Shown here: positions 40,356 through 50,227 of the stretch, one piece after another
Numbering within the stretch: position 1 is the stretch's first letter
Layout: each line of letters begins with the position of its first letter
NCBI RefSeq assembly: GCF_007747655.1
Contig: NZ_CP036274.1
Location: 5,828,001 to 5,892,000, forward strand
Origin: Anatilimnocola aggregata
Lineage (GTDB): Bacteria > Planctomycetota > Planctomycetia > Pirellulales > Pirellulaceae
Length of the DNA: 64,000 nucleotides
Reading direction: 5' to 3'
The notes under the pieces: generated by a model
What the model saw: only the letters and a program-made list of their open reading frames with translations
What the model was told of the DNA's origin: nothing
Databases searched by the model: none
Made by a program: the position numbers and the translations under genes

Positions 40356-40763
40356 CTACTTCGCCTTCTCGAGGCCGCTATCGATCAATTGTTGATAACC
40401 AGGTTTCAGCGGGCGTACATCGTAGCCTTCCTTCTTCAGCAATTCACCGCAGGTCAGCGCGCGGCCGCCACCCTTGCAGTGCGTGTAGATGATTTTGTTC
40501 TTGTCGAGCTTTTTAATGAGATCTGCCAGTTTGGCTTTGTCATCCAATTGACTCTTGGGCAAATGAATGGCTCCGGCGACGTGCCCCGCTTCCCATTCGG
40601 CCGGTTCCCGCACGTCGACAATCACCGCCTTGCCCGACTTCACGTTTTCCTTCACATCATTCAAGGTGTCTTTGGTATGCGTGGGTTTGTCCTGCGCCTG
40701 AGACTGTACAACGAACAGGGTGGCAGCGATGAACGAATAGCTAACGGTTTTCCAAGTCAACAT
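40356..40763 (-). CDS. secreted rhodanese-domain protein
   Basis: A 135-residue exported protein: signal peptide (SYSFIAATLFVVQSQAQ), then one rhodanese domain with VIVDVREPAEWEAGHVAGAI and the active-site cysteine in YTHCKGGGRA (Cys at about 95). Rhodaneses transfer sulfane sulfur; a periplasmic single-domain form may serve sulfur or redox handling. The ATG is preceded by a GAGAGG site. It is 39 bases downstream of asnS in the same direction. Confidence 0.85.
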   Translation of the reverse strand: MLTWKTVSYSFIAATLFVVQSQAQDKPTHTKDTLNDVKENVKSGKAVIVDVREPAEWEAGHVAGAIHLPKSQLDDKAKLADLIKKLDKNKIIYTHCKGGGRALTCGELLKKEGYDVRPLKPGYQQLIDSGLEKAK

Positions 40764-40802
40764 GAGAGGCTCTCCAATAGGTTGGGATAAATACCAAACG
40801 GA

Positions 40803-42191
40803 CTAAAAATCGGCACTTCCAGGCGTGCGCGGGAAGGGAATAACATCGCGGATGTTCTGCATGCCGGTGATAAATTGCACAGCTCGCTCCAAGCCAAGGC
40901 CGAAGCCGGCGTGAGGCACGGTGCCGTAACGCCGCAGGTCGCAGTACCACCAATAATCTTCTGCCCGCAGATGTTGCTCGGCCATCCGCTGAGTGAGGAC
41001 ATCGAGCCGCTCTTCTCGCTGGCTACCGCCAATGATTTCGCCGACTTTGGGGACGAGAACGTCCATCGCGCGAACCGTACGACCGTCGTCGTTCACGCGC
41101 ATATAAAACGGCTTCAGCGAGCGCGGATAGTCGAACAAAATAACCGGGCTCTTAAAGTGCTTCTCGGTCAGGTAGCGCTCGTGTTCGCTTTGCAGGTCGA
41201 TTCCCCAGCTAACAGGGTATTCGAACTTTTCGCCACATTGTTCCAAGATGCTGACTGCTTCGGTGTAGGGGCAGCGAATGAATTCTTTGGTGACGATCTG
41301 TTCGAGTGTCGAGATAATTTCTTTGTCGTAGTGTTCGTGAAAGAACTTCATGTCCTCGTCGCACTGCGAGAGGGCATCGCGAAACAACCGCTTGAGAAAG
41401 CGCTCGGCCAGCGACATGTTGTCGTTCAAGTCGTTGAAGGCCACTTCCGGCTCGACCATCCAAAACTCTGCCAGGTGCCGGGACGTATTGCTGTTCTCGG
41501 CGCGAAACGTTGGTCCAAAGGTATATACCTTCCCCAGCGCACAGGCGAAGATCTCAGCCTCCAATTGACCGCTGACGGTCAGGTACGAGGGCCGGCCAAA
41601 GAAGTCCTGCGTGGCATCGACCTTGCCGTCCTTGAGTGGCAGTTTTTCCAAGTCGAGGGTCGTGACGCGAAACATCGCGCCGGCTCCTTCGCAATCGCTC
41701 GCCGTAATGATCGGGGAATGAATGTAAAGGAAGCCTTCTTCCTGATAGAAGTTGTGAATACTGCGACAGACGCAATTGCGGACGCGAGTCACAGCTCCGA
41801 AAGTGTTGGTGCGCGGTCGCAGGTGCGCCCACTCGCGCAGTTTTTCGAGCGAGTGCTGCTTCTTCTGCAGCGGATACGTTTCGGGATCGGCCCAGCCATG
41901 CACGGTCACCTTGCTGGCCAGAACTTCGGTCGCCTGTTTGCCGCCAGAGGCCTTTACTTCCCCTTCAATACTCACACTACAGCCGGCACCCAGGTGTTTG
42001 ACTTCGGTTTCGTAGTTCGGAAGTGCAGCCTCGGCGATCACCTGTAAGTTGCCAAAGGACGAGCCGTCGTTGACTTCGAGGAACGAGAATCCCCCCTTGG
42101 AGTCGCGGCGCGTGCGTATCCAGCCTTGCACGAACGCCTGCTGGCCAATCGCTTCCTTCTGCCGTGCCTGTCGCACGCTGAGTCGTTCCAT
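40803..42191 (-). CDS. asnS: asparaginyl-tRNA synthetase
   Basis: A 462-residue class IIb aminoacyl-tRNA synthetase that charges tRNA-Asn. An N-terminal OB anticodon-binding domain ([20 protein letters not shown]) comes first. Motif 2 is [21 protein letters not shown], and motif 3 lies in [16 protein letters not shown]. The end [12 protein letters not shown] is typical of AsnRS, in contrast to AspRS. ATG 42191 is preferred over GTG 42200. Its cognate tRNA-Asn is in the same window, at 31807-31879. Confidence 0.95.
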   Translation of the reverse strand: MERLSVRQARQKEAIGQQAFVQGWIRTRRDSKGGFSFLEVNDGSSFGNLQVIAEAALPNYETEVKHLGAGCSVSIEGEVKASGGKQATEVLASKVTVHGWADPETYPLQKKQHSLEKLREWAHLRPRTNTFGAVTRVRNCVCRSIHNFYQEEGFLYIHSPIITASDCEGAGAMFRVTTLDLEKLPLKDGKVDATQDFFGRPSYLTVSGQLEAEIFACALGKVYTFGPTFRAENSNTSRHLAEFWMVEPEVAFNDLNDNMSLAERFLKRLFRDALSQCDEDMKFFHEHYDKEIISTLEQIVTKEFIRCPYTEAVSILEQCGEKFEYPVSWGIDLQSEHERYLTEKHFKSPVILFDYPRSLKPFYMRVNDDGRTVRAMDVLVPKVGEIIGGSQREERLDVLTQRMAEQHLRAEDYWWYCDLRRYGTVPHAGFGLGLERAVQFITGMQNIRDVIPFPRTPGSADF

Positions 42192-42528
42192 GGCTGCCAC
42201 AATCCTTTGCTGCGATTAAACTTCTGAAGCCTGCCTGCAATGGGATTGCAGACCCAACATAAGCCAAACGGGCATTTTGACGCGATTAACTACGCCTGGG
42301 AAGCATGGGGAAATGGTTTCTCGCCTCGCGCTTGGTTTGCCCGCTGGTTTTTTGCCTCGCGGCGGCGGATATTGAAAACCACTGACGGAGGTCAGTCGTC
42401 TTAACTGTAACTGCCGGTTCCCGGGGCATTTTATTGCCTCTCAACGGCACTTGTCTTGAATCGCGATGTCACGCACACAGGAATGGTTTCCTAGGTCGTT
42501 CCAGACTGACTCTAAGAAGGCTGCGGCA
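42192..42528. other. divergent intergenic region between asnS and the macroglobulin gene
   Basis: 337 bp that must hold promoters for two divergent genes. A small perfect hairpin ACTGAC-GGAG-GTCAGT lies at 42381-42396. No clear -35/-10 pair or further gene is visible. Confidence 0.4.
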
Positions 42529-45500
42529 ATGAATAGTAAGCAGTGGTTCCGTTTTTCACTGGCCGGCCTGGCCATTCTGGGGCTCGTAGTTTCGGGAGCC
42601 TTATCCCAGGCTCCCGATTTGGGCCAACTACGAGCCAAGTCGCAAAAGTTGATGAACGACGGCAACTTTCGTGAAGCTTACAACGGCTTTCAGCAGTTGG
42701 CTCTCGATGCCAAGAACGACCCCAAGCTGGTCGCCGGCGACCTGGACCGGGCCGTGCAATGCTTGAACAACCTCGGCCGCACAAAGGAGTTCGACGAACT
42801 GGTCGAAGCTTCGATCAAAGTCCACAAAGCAAACTGGCGTTTGCTGCAAGGGGCAGCCACGCAATACACCAACGCCCAGCATCAAGGATTTTTGATTGCC
42901 GGCAACTATGAGCGTGGTCATCGCCGTGGTGGCGGCAAAGTGGTGAACTCGGTCGATCGAGACCGCACTCGTGCCTTGCAATTGATGCAAGATGCGTTGC
43001 CACTGGTGGTGAAGGACGACAACAAGGGGGAAGTCGCTCAGTTCTTTCTGAACCTGTCGGAGCAAATGCTCAGCAATCGCGGCATCCATGAAGCCTGGCG
43101 CTTGCAGTACCTTACCGACCTTAGCAAGCTGCCCGATCTTGACGACGGCTATTTTCGCTTTCGCGACAGCACCGGCGCTCCGGTCGACGCCGCAGGGAAT
43201 CCCATCTATCACACCACGTCTGCCACTTGGGAGGCTGCCGAGACTGATGGTCAGCGATGGCGTTGGGCCCAGGAACAAGCGATCGAAAACAGTCCTGCTC
43301 TCCGGATGCAGGTCTGGACGCAGTTTGCCTCGTTCCTTCAACAGCAATTCGGTGTGCAGACGATGCAGCGCGGTGGTTTCGGCCGCAATTTTGGTGGACC
43401 GACGCGAGACGACGACACGACGAAGGATGAGAGCGGCACGTTTGCACTTCATACACTCAAAGAAACGGAGACGATCGCCAAACTGGCCAGCGGCATCAAG
43501 CGTTTCACTCTTCCCGACGAATTCAATCACATCAAGCTCTATCAAAAGATCGCAGCCGAAGACAAAGTTACTTTCGGTGAGCAAGCGCTGAATCAACTCG
43601 CCCAGATCTTTGAGAATCGTCGGCAATATCCGACCGCGGCCAAGTATTGGCAGGAGAGTATCACAAGGCACCGCGACACGAACGACTGGAAAAAAAATCG
43701 CCTGGAGCAGATTGTCTCCAACTGGGGAACATTCGAAGCCGTCAGCACTCAGCCGGCGGGGAAGGGAGCTACGGTTGATTTCCGTTTTCGCAACGGTAAG
43801 AAGGTCAAGTTCGACGCGCGAGAAATCAAAATCGATCTTTTGCTCGCCGATCTCAAGGAGTATTTGAAATCCGATCCGGGCAACCGGGTCGATTGGAATC
43901 GCATCAACATCGGCAACATCGGCTGGCGGATCGTGCAGCAGAACGAACAAAAGTTCCTGGACGAAGCGGTCGCTGCCTGGGAGTTGGATGTCGACCCGCG
44001 CCCCGATCATTTCGATCGCCGCGTTACAGTCACCACGCCGCTGCAAAAGCCGGGCGCTTATCTGCTAACGGGCACGATGGTCGATGGCAATGTGAGCAAG
44101 ATTATTTTGTGGGTTGCCGATACGGCCATCGTTCACAAAACACTGGAAGGGAAGCAGCTCTACTTTGTGGGTGATGCCGTCAATGGTGCGCCGATTGCCG
44201 AAGCGAACGTCGAGTTTTTTGGCTGGCAGCAGCGGCACTTGGGCGGGAATCGCTTCCAAGTCACCACGACCAATTTCGCCGAAAAAACTGGCCCCGATGG
44301 ACTGTTAACTCCCGACCCCAAAGACCTGAAGCAAGAATTTCAGTGGTTGGTGATGGCGCGTGGCGATAAGGGACGGATGGCGTTCTTTGGCTTCCAAGGC
44401 GTGTGGAATGCGGCCATTCACGACCAGGAATATAATCAGGTCAAAGTCTTTTCGATCACCGATCGGCCCGTCTATCGCCCCAAGCAGAAGGTGAACTTCA
44501 AGCTCTGGTTCCGTACGGCCAAGTACGACCAGCCGGATAACTCGGAGTTTGCAAAACGCTCTTTCCCGATCGCCATCTTTAACCCCAAAAACGAAAAGAT
44601 CCTTAGCAAGACGATCGAGACCGATGACTTTGGCGGACTGTCGGGCGAGTACGAACTGCCCGAGGATGCACAATTGGGTCAATACCGCATTCAACTTGAT
44701 GCGGGTCACGGTCTGCGTTTTCAAGCGATGGGCGGCAATCACTTCCGGGTGGAGGAGTATAAGAAGCCCGAGTTCGAAGTCAAAGTCGCAGCGCCGACCG
44801 AACCTGTAATGCTGGGCGAGAAGATCACTGCGAAGATCAACGCCAACTATTACTTTGGCGCCCCAGTGGCGAAGGGGAAAATCAAATACAAAGTGATGCG
44901 CAGCAGCCACAGCGCGAACTGGTTTCCCGTCGCTTCGTGGGATTGGTGCTTTGGTTCAGGTTATTGGTGGTTCGGCTACGACTATCCGTGGTACCGGGGG
45001 TTCGATGAATGGGCTGGTTGCCGTCGCCCGTTGCCACCGTGGATTTGGCGCGGCCCGCAACATCCGCCGGAGATTGTCGCGGAAGTTGAACGCGAGATCA
45101 GCCCCGATGGTTCGCTCGATGTCGAAATCGATACGGCGATTGCCAAGGAACTGCACGGCGACACCGACCACGAATACACCATCTCGGTCGAAGTGCGCGA
45201 CGAATCACGTCGAACGATTACCGGTGAAGGAAAGGTGCTGGTCGCTCGCAAGCCGTTCAAGGTCTTCACTTGGGTGAATCGCGGTTTCTACCGTGTCGGT
45301 GACACTGTCGAAGCTAATTTCAAAGCTCAGACGCTCGATAATAAGCCCGTCGAGGGAACCGGCGTACTGACGCTATACAAGATCACCTACGACGACAAAC
45401 GCCAGCCAATCGAAACCGCTGTCAGGCGCTGGGAACTGAATACCAATGCCGAAGGTGTGGCGCAGCAGCAAATGAAGGCCTCGGCAAAGGGGCAATATCG

Positions 45501-48500
45501 CCTGTCATACGAACTTGTCGACAGCAAAAAACACAAGATTGAAGGTGGTTACATCTTCACGATTGTTGGCGACGGTAACGACGGCACCGATTTCCGCTTC
45601 AACAACCTGGAACTGATTCAAGATAAGAAAGAGTACGCTCCCGGCGATCAACTGAAGTTGCAAGTGAACACTGACCGAACTGATAGCACGGTGCTCCTCT
45701 TTATTCGGCCGACGAATGGAGTCTATCTGCCGCCAAAGGTCTTGCGGCTGAAGGGTAAGTCAGTCATTCAAGAGATCGAAATCGTTAAGCGCGACATGCC
45801 GAATTTCTTTGTCGAAGCGTTGACAATCGCCGATGGTAATGTCTACGTCGAATCGAAGGAGGTGATCGTCCCGCCTGAAAAGCGAATTCTCAATGTCGAA
45901 GTTCTCCCCTCGGCTCTGACGTACAAGCCCGGTCAAAAGGCCAAGGTGAAGATCAAGCTGACCGATCTGAATGGTGAGAATTACAGCGGGTCGACGGTGG
46001 TTAGCGTCTATGACAAGTCGGTCGAGTATGTTTCTGGCGGCAGCAATGTGCCGGATATCAAAGAGTTTTTCTGGAAGTGGCGTCGTCACCACAATCCGCA
46101 AACGCAGGAAAGTCTGGCAAGATCCTCTCACAATATGACTCTGCCCAATAAGCCCGGCATGTCATTCCTAGGTGTCTTTGGCGCTAGCGTTGCTGACGAA
46201 ATGGGCGAAGCCGATCATCTTGCGGCTAACCTGGGTGACGCTAAAGGCGACGGGGGAGGTTTTGGTGGTGGCGAATTGAAGTTTGCCAGGGGCATGGCAA
46301 TGGATGGAGCAAACCGCGAGGCGTCAGCAATGCCAATGGCTGCTGCCGCACCGGGGGGCGATATGTTGGCCGACCGCGCAGGAGGTGAACTGCGAAAGAG
46401 TATGAACGGAGTGGAAAAGCAACAGGCGGGCCAGGCCGATAAGCCCAGCGCCGGAGGGGGCGGTCCACTTGTAGAACCATCCGTACGTACCAAGTTTGCC
46501 GATACCGCTTATTGGAATGCCGCAATTTCCACTGCCAAAGATGGCACCGCGGAGATCGATATCGATATGCCTGAGAATCTCACGGGCTGGAAGATTCGCG
46601 TCTGGGGCATGGGGCACGGCACGCGTGTGGGCAGCGGCGATGCAGAAGTCACCACACGCAAAGATCTGCTCGTGCGTTTGCAAGCTCCGCGGTTCTTCGT
46701 GCAGAAGGACGAAGTGGTGCTGACAGCCAACGTGCACAACTATCTTCCCAAGGAAAAGGAAGTTACCGTCACGCTCGAAGTACCCGGCAACGTGCTGGAA
46801 CCCATTAGTGACAAGACCGTGAAAATTATGATTCCTGCCGGTGGTGAGCAACGCGTCGATTGGCGCTGTAAAGTCACCAGCGAAGGGGAAGCTGTGGTGC
46901 GCATGAAGGCGCTTACGGACGAAGAGTCCGACGCCATGGAGATGAAATTGCCAAGCTACGTGCACGGCATGCTCAAGACCGAAAGCTGGGCGAGCACCAT
47001 CCGGCCCGATCAGGCAGTCGGTAAGGTAAACATCACCGTGCCGACCGAGCGGCGTGTCGAGCAGAGTGTGCTTGAGATTCGCTATTCGCCGTCGCTGGCC
47101 CTCGCAATGGTCGATGCCCTGCCTTACCTGGCCGAATATCCTTACGACAGCACCGATCAAACGCTCAATCGCTTCCTTCCCAGCGTGATCACACAGAAGA
47201 CTCTGCTGGGTCTAAATCTGGACCTGAAAGCGATCGGCGAAAAGCGGACGAACCTGAACGCCCAAGAGATCGGCAACGATCGCGAGCGGGCTAAGCAATG
47301 GCAGCGGTTTGATCGCAATCCGGTGTTCGACGAAGCGGAACTCACTCGCATGGTGAAGGAAGGGGTCAAAGCCCTTACCGATCAACAGATCAGCGATGGT
47401 GGCTGGGGTTGGTTCAGCGGCAGTGGCGAACGGAGCTTCCCGCACACCACCGCCACGGTCGTGCGAGGATTGCAAATCGCCAAGGCCAACGATGTGGCAC
47501 TCGTACCGGGCACGCTCGAACGAGGCATCGATTGGCTCCGCCGCTATCAGGCTCAGCAACTCGAATTGCTTAAGAATTTCGAGCAGAAGAAAGAGAAGGT
47601 TCCGACCAAGCAATTTGCCGACGCGATGGACGCCTTTGCTTACATGGTGCTGAACGACGCCGGCAGCGACAACGTCGAGATGCGAGACCGAATTTATCGC
47701 GACCGCATTCAGATTCCTGTCTATGGTAAGGCCATGTTCGGCCTCGCTTTGGATAAGGTCGGCGACCGCGAAAAGCTCGATATGATTATGCAGAATATCG
47801 ATCAGTTCCTGGTGCAAGACACCGAGAACGAAACGGCTTTCCTGCGATTGCCAGCCAGCAACCATTGGTGGAGTTGGCACGGCAGCGAGATTGAAGCCAA
47901 TGCCTATTACCTGAAGCTGCTCGCGAAGACGGAACCCAAGGGCGAAAAGGCCCCGCGGCTCGTCAAGTACTTGCTCAACAATCGCAAGCACGCGACCTAT
48001 TGGCAAAACACTCGCGACACGGCCCTGTGCGTCGAAGCATTTGCCGATTTCATTCGCGCGTCGGGCGAAATGGAGCCAGAGCTGACCGTTGAGGTCTGGA
48101 TGGATGGCGAAATGAAGAAAGCCGTCGAGATCACGAAGGAAAACCTCTTTACTTACGACAACAAGTTCGTCCTGAGCGGAGCCGATGTAAAAGACGGCAA
48201 ACACGAAGTCGAATTGCGTCGCCGTGGCAAGGGCCCGATCTACTTCAATGCGTACTTGACCAACTTCACACTCGAAGATCACATCGAGAAGGCGGGTCTC
48301 GAAGTGAACGTCAATCGCAAGTACTACAAGCTGAATCCTGTCGACAAGAAGATCAACGTAGCCGGCTCGCGCGGACAACCCGTGTCTCAGAAGGTCGAAA
48401 AGTACGAGCGCGAAGAGTTGAAGGAACTAGCGACGCTGAAGAGTGGCGATCTGGTCGAGATCGAACTCGAAATCGATAGCAAGAACGATTACGAGTATCT

Positions 48501-48771
48501 GATGTTCGAAGACATGAAGGCTTCGGGCTTCGAACCGGTCGATCTCCGCAGCGGCTACAACAGCAACTCACTGGGCGCTTACATGGAACTGCGTGACAAT
48601 CGCGTGGCGTTCTTCGTCCGCGCTTTGGCCCGTGGCAAGCACTCGGTTAGTTATCGGATGCGAGCCGAGATCCCCGGCAAGTTCAGCGCATTGCCCACAC
48701 GCGCCAGCGCGGTCTATGCACCGGAATTGAAGGGGAACTCCGACGAGATCAAGCTGCAGATTGTCGACTAA
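42529..48771 (+). CDS. alpha-2-macroglobulin-like secreted giant protein lacking the thioester
   Basis: A 2,080-residue exported protein. The signal peptide is residues 1-26 (FSLAGLAILGLVVSGALSQ). It is followed by an N-terminal helical region and MG-type beta domains (SITDRPVYRPKQKVNFKLW is the classic macroglobulin block). A Trp/Tyr-rich insert lies at about 797-850. A Gly/Ala/Met-rich low-complexity stretch sits at the bait position (about 1227-1324), then the A2M domain (NLTGWKIRVWGMGHGTRVG). At the thioester position the sequence is PYDSTDQT (1538-1545) in place of PYGCxEQ, so Cys and Glu are both lost. The family traps proteases or protects the envelope. Conventional covalent capture should not be possible here. 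Confidence 0.88.
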   Translation: MNSKQWFRFSLAGLAILGLVVSGALSQAPDLGQLRAKSQKLMNDGNFREAYNGFQQLALDAKNDPKLVAGDLDRAVQCLNNLGRTKEFDELVEASIKVHKANWRLLQGAATQYTNAQHQGFLIAGNYERGHRRGGGKVVNSVDRDRTRALQLMQDALPLVVKDDNKGEVAQFFLNLSEQMLSNRGIHEAWRLQYLTDLSKLPDLDDGYFRFRDSTGAPVDAAGNPIYHTTSATWEAAETDGQRWRWAQEQAIENSPALRMQVWTQFASFLQQQFGVQTMQRGGFGRNFGGPTRDDDTTKDESGTFALHTLKETETIAKLASGIKRFTLPDEFNHIKLYQKIAAEDKVTFGEQALNQLAQIFENRRQYPTAAKYWQESITRHRDTNDWKKNRLEQIVSNWGTFEAVSTQPAGKGATVDFRFRNGKKVKFDAREIKIDLLLADLKEYLKSDPGNRVDWNRINIGNIGWRIVQQNEQKFLDEAVAAWELDVDPRPDHFDRRVTVTTPLQKPGAYLLTGTMVDGNVSKIILWVADTAIVHKTLEGKQLYFVGDAVNGAPIAEANVEFFGWQQRHLGGNRFQVTTTNFAEKTGPDGLLTPDPKDLKQEFQWLVMARGDKGRMAFFGFQGVWNAAIHDQEYNQVKVFSITDRPVYRPKQKVNFKLWFRTAKYDQPDNSEFAKRSFPIAIFNPKNEKILSKTIETDDFGGLSGEYELPEDAQLGQYRIQLDAGHGLRFQAMGGNHFRVEEYKKPEFEVKVAAPTEPVMLGEKITAKINANYYFGAPVAKGKIKYKVMRSSHSANWFPVASWDWCFGSGYWWFGYDYPWYRGFDEWAGCRRPLPPWIWRGPQHPPEIVAEVEREISPDGSLDVEIDTAIAKELHGDTDHEYTISVEVRDESRRTITGEGKVLVARKPFKVFTWVNRGFYRVGDTVEANFKAQTLDNKPVEGTGVLTLYKITYDDKRQPIETAVRRWELNTNAEGVAQQQMKASAKGQYRLSYELVDSKKHKIEGGYIFTIVGDGNDGTDFRFNNLELIQDKKEYAPGDQLKLQVNTDRTDSTVLLFIRPTNGVYLPPKVLRLKGKSVIQEIEIVKRDMPNFFVEALTIADGNVYVESKEVIVPPEKRILNVEVLPSALTYKPGQKAKVKIKLTDLNGENYSGSTVVSVYDKSVEYVSGGSNVPDIKEFFWKWRRHHNPQTQESLARSSHNMTLPNKPGMSFLGVFGASVADEMGEADHLAANLGDAKGDGGGFGGGELKFARGMAMDGANREASAMPMAAAAPGGDMLADRAGGELRKSMNGVEKQQAGQADKPSAGGGGPLVEPSVRTKFADTAYWNAAISTAKDGTAEIDIDMPENLTGWKIRVWGMGHGTRVGSGDAEVTTRKDLLVRLQAPRFFVQKDEVVLTANVHNYLPKEKEVTVTLEVPGNVLEPISDKTVKIMIPAGGEQRVDWRCKVTSEGEAVVRMKALTDEESDAMEMKLPSYVHGMLKTESWASTIRPDQAVGKVNITVPTERRVEQSVLEIRYSPSLALAMVDALPYLAEYPYDSTDQTLNRFLPSVITQKTLLGLNLDLKAIGEKRTNLNAQEIGNDRERAKQWQRFDRNPVFDEAELTRMVKEGVKALTDQQISDGGWGWFSGSGERSFPHTTATVVRGLQIAKANDVALVPGTLERGIDWLRRYQAQQLELLKNFEQKKEKVPTKQFADAMDAFAYMVLNDAGSDNVEMRDRIYRDRIQIPVYGKAMFGLALDKVGDREKLDMIMQNIDQFLVQDTENETAFLRLPASNHWWSWHGSEIEANAYYLKLLAKTEPKGEKAPRLVKYLLNNRKHATYWQNTRDTALCVEAFADFIRASGEMEPELTVEVWMDGEMKKAVEITKENLFTYDNKFVLSGADVKDGKHEVELRRRGKGPIYFNAYLTNFTLEDHIEKAGLEVNVNRKYYKLNPVDKKINVAGSRGQPVSQKVEKYEREELKELATLKSGDLVEIELEIDSKNDYEYLMFEDMKASGFEPVDLRSGYNSNSLGAYMELRDNRVAFFVRALARGKHSVSYRMRAEIPGKFSALPTRASAVYAPELKGNSDEIKLQIVD

Positions 48772-48804
48772 CGGCAATTGCGATTTTCCAGATTGCACTC
48801 AATC

Positions 48805-48834
48805 GCTGCCTCGTCCCTTTTGCGGCGAGGCAGC
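48805..48834. terminator. terminator between convergent genes
   Basis: A 9-bp perfect stem GCTGCCTCG / CGAGGCAGC has a 12-base loop. It lies between the macroglobulin gene and dinB and could serve both strands. Confidence 0.6.
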
Positions 48835-48854
48835 TTTGCAAGTGCTCGTGACAA

Positions 48855-50015
48855 CTATTCGGAAGGCCTGCGGCCGCGATTGATCGATTGCTTGCCAAAC
48901 CTGGCAACAATTTGGTCGGCGACCGAATCGATCTGTCGCTCGCGCCCACGTTTCTCTTCGCCAAACAAGTCCTGCTGCCGAGGCTGAGTCGCCTCGACAA
49001 TGCTGTGCACTCCAAAGCCAAGCAAGCGAACTGGCGGATGTTGGTTCGCCAGCCTCGTGTCGAACATTTCTAGCGCTGCCTGCCAGAGTTCGCTGGTGAT
49101 GTTGGTCGGCTCGCGCAGGGTGAAAGATCGCGTGACGGTCTGAAAGTCTGCATAGCGAATCTTAATCTCGATGGTTCGCCCCTTCAGGTCGTAACGTCGC
49201 AGTCGCCGCGCGACTTGTTCGACCAGTTCCGCCAGCCAGCCACGCAGGGTTTCATCTTCCCGAATATCTTCGGCAAACGTGGTCTCGTGCGAGATGGACT
49301 TTGCTTCGCGATCGGGAATAACCGCGCGGTCATCCTGTCCGCTTGCCAGTCTCCAAAAGTGTTCGGCGCTGGGCCCGAGCATGTTCTGCAACTGCGATAA
49401 CTGCAGGCTGCGAACCTGGCCAATCGTATGCAGCCCAAAGCGGGCGAAGTTCTGTCCGGTCACCTTGCCCACGCCCCACAGCCGGCTGATAGGGAGCGGA
49501 TCGAGAAAGGCCTGCATATCGCCCTGCTCTACCACCACAAAACCGGCTGGCTTGTTGAGATCGCTGGCGATCTTGGCGACGAACTTGTTCGGCGCGACAC
49601 CGAGCGAGGCAACCAGCCGCAGTTCGTCGCGCACGCGCTGTTGAATGAGCCGGGCAATCGCGACTGCGGAACCGAATAGGGCGGCACTGCCGCGAACATC
49701 GAGAAACGCTTCGTCGAGCGACAATGGTTCGATCAGTGGCGTATAGTCGGCAAAGATGCCGCGAATTTGCTGCGAGACCGCTGCATAAAACTCGATGCGG
49801 GGCTTGATCAGCACCGCTTGCGGACACAGCCGCTGCGCCCGCGCGGTGGCCATCGCACTATGCACGCCAAACTTACGGGCCTCGTAGTTGGCAGCTGCGA
49901 CCACTCCTCTTCCGGCCGCCGAACCGCCGACAATCACGGGCTTGCCAACCAGGCTGGGATTCTCGCGCTCCTCGACCGAGGCGTAGAACGCGTCCATATC
50001 GACGTGGATAATCAT
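48855..50015 (-). CDS. dinB: DNA polymerase IV (Y-family)
   Basis: A 386-residue translesion polymerase. It has VDMDAFYASVE (5-15) with the first metal-binding Asp, YEARKFGVHSAM, and EPLSLDEAFLDV (96-107) with the catalytic Asp-Glu pair. The helix-hairpin-helix region is GVGKVTGQNFARFGLHTIGQ, and a little-finger domain follows. The C-terminus ends EEKRGRERQIDSVADQI; a beta-clamp-binding tail such as QQDLFG is visible near 363-368. The length is typical. Confidence 0.95.
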   Translation of the reverse strand: MIIHVDMDAFYASVEERENPSLVGKPVIVGGSAAGRGVVAAANYEARKFGVHSAMATARAQRLCPQAVLIKPRIEFYAAVSQQIRGIFADYTPLIEPLSLDEAFLDVRGSAALFGSAVAIARLIQQRVRDELRLVASLGVAPNKFVAKIASDLNKPAGFVVVEQGDMQAFLDPLPISRLWGVGKVTGQNFARFGLHTIGQVRSLQLSQLQNMLGPSAEHFWRLASGQDDRAVIPDREAKSISHETTFAEDIREDETLRGWLAELVEQVARRLRRYDLKGRTIEIKIRYADFQTVTRSFTLREPTNITSELWQAALEMFDTRLANQHPPVRLLGFGVHSIVEATQPRQQDLFGEEKRGRERQIDSVADQIVARFGKQSINRGRRPSE

Positions 50016-50048
50016 GCGCCGTGTACTGCGAATGCTACGGCCAGAAAG

Positions 50049-50154
50049 TACCGCGGAGAGGACTCGAACCTCCGACCTAATCTTTAGGAAACTTCTGAAA
50101 GTGCCCCTGGGCAGACTCGAACCTCCGACCTAATCTTTAGGAAACTTCTGAAAG
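50049..50154 (-). repeat. two tandem 53-bp partial copies of the tRNA-Arg 3' half
   Basis: Directly beyond the 3' end of the intact tRNA-Arg lie two partial copies in tandem with a 53-bp period. Each contains the T-arm (GACTCGAACCTCCGACC), the variable region and the anticodon half around TTTAGGAAAC. The copies are near-identical to each other (GCCCCTGGGCAGACTCGAAC is shared by the second copy and the intact gene), but lack the D-arm and 5' acceptor strand, so they are not functional tRNAs. Confidence 0.85.
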
Positions 50155-50227
50155 TGCCCCTGGGCAGACTCGAACCGCCGACCTATCGTTTAGGAAACGA
50201 TTGCTCTATCCACTGAGCTACAAGGGC
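50155..50227 (-). tRNA. tRNA-Arg (anticodon CCT)
   Basis: A 73-nt cloverleaf on the minus strand. The acceptor is GCCCTTG with CAGGGGC and discriminator A. The D-arm is AGCTCAGTGGATAGAGC, the anticodon stem ATCGT/ACGAT with loop TTCCTAA, and the T-arm GGCGG-TTCGAGT-CTGCC. It reads AGG codons. No CCA is encoded. Two partial 3' copies lie immediately downstream. Confidence 0.93.

Noticed and set aside
40875-42047. 390-residue plus-strand frame
   Set aside because: It is the antisense of asnS, whose conserved motifs are certain; the plus frame has no family features.
42628-44046. 472-residue minus-strand frame inside the macroglobulin gene
   Set aside because: Antisense shadow of a high-GC coding region; no ribosome binding site or domain.
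47212-48378. 388-residue minus-strand frame
   Set aside because: Same reason: antisense to the macroglobulin gene.
50049-50154. additional functional tRNA genes
   Set aside because: Both copies lack the D-arm and 5' acceptor strand, so no cloverleaf can form.
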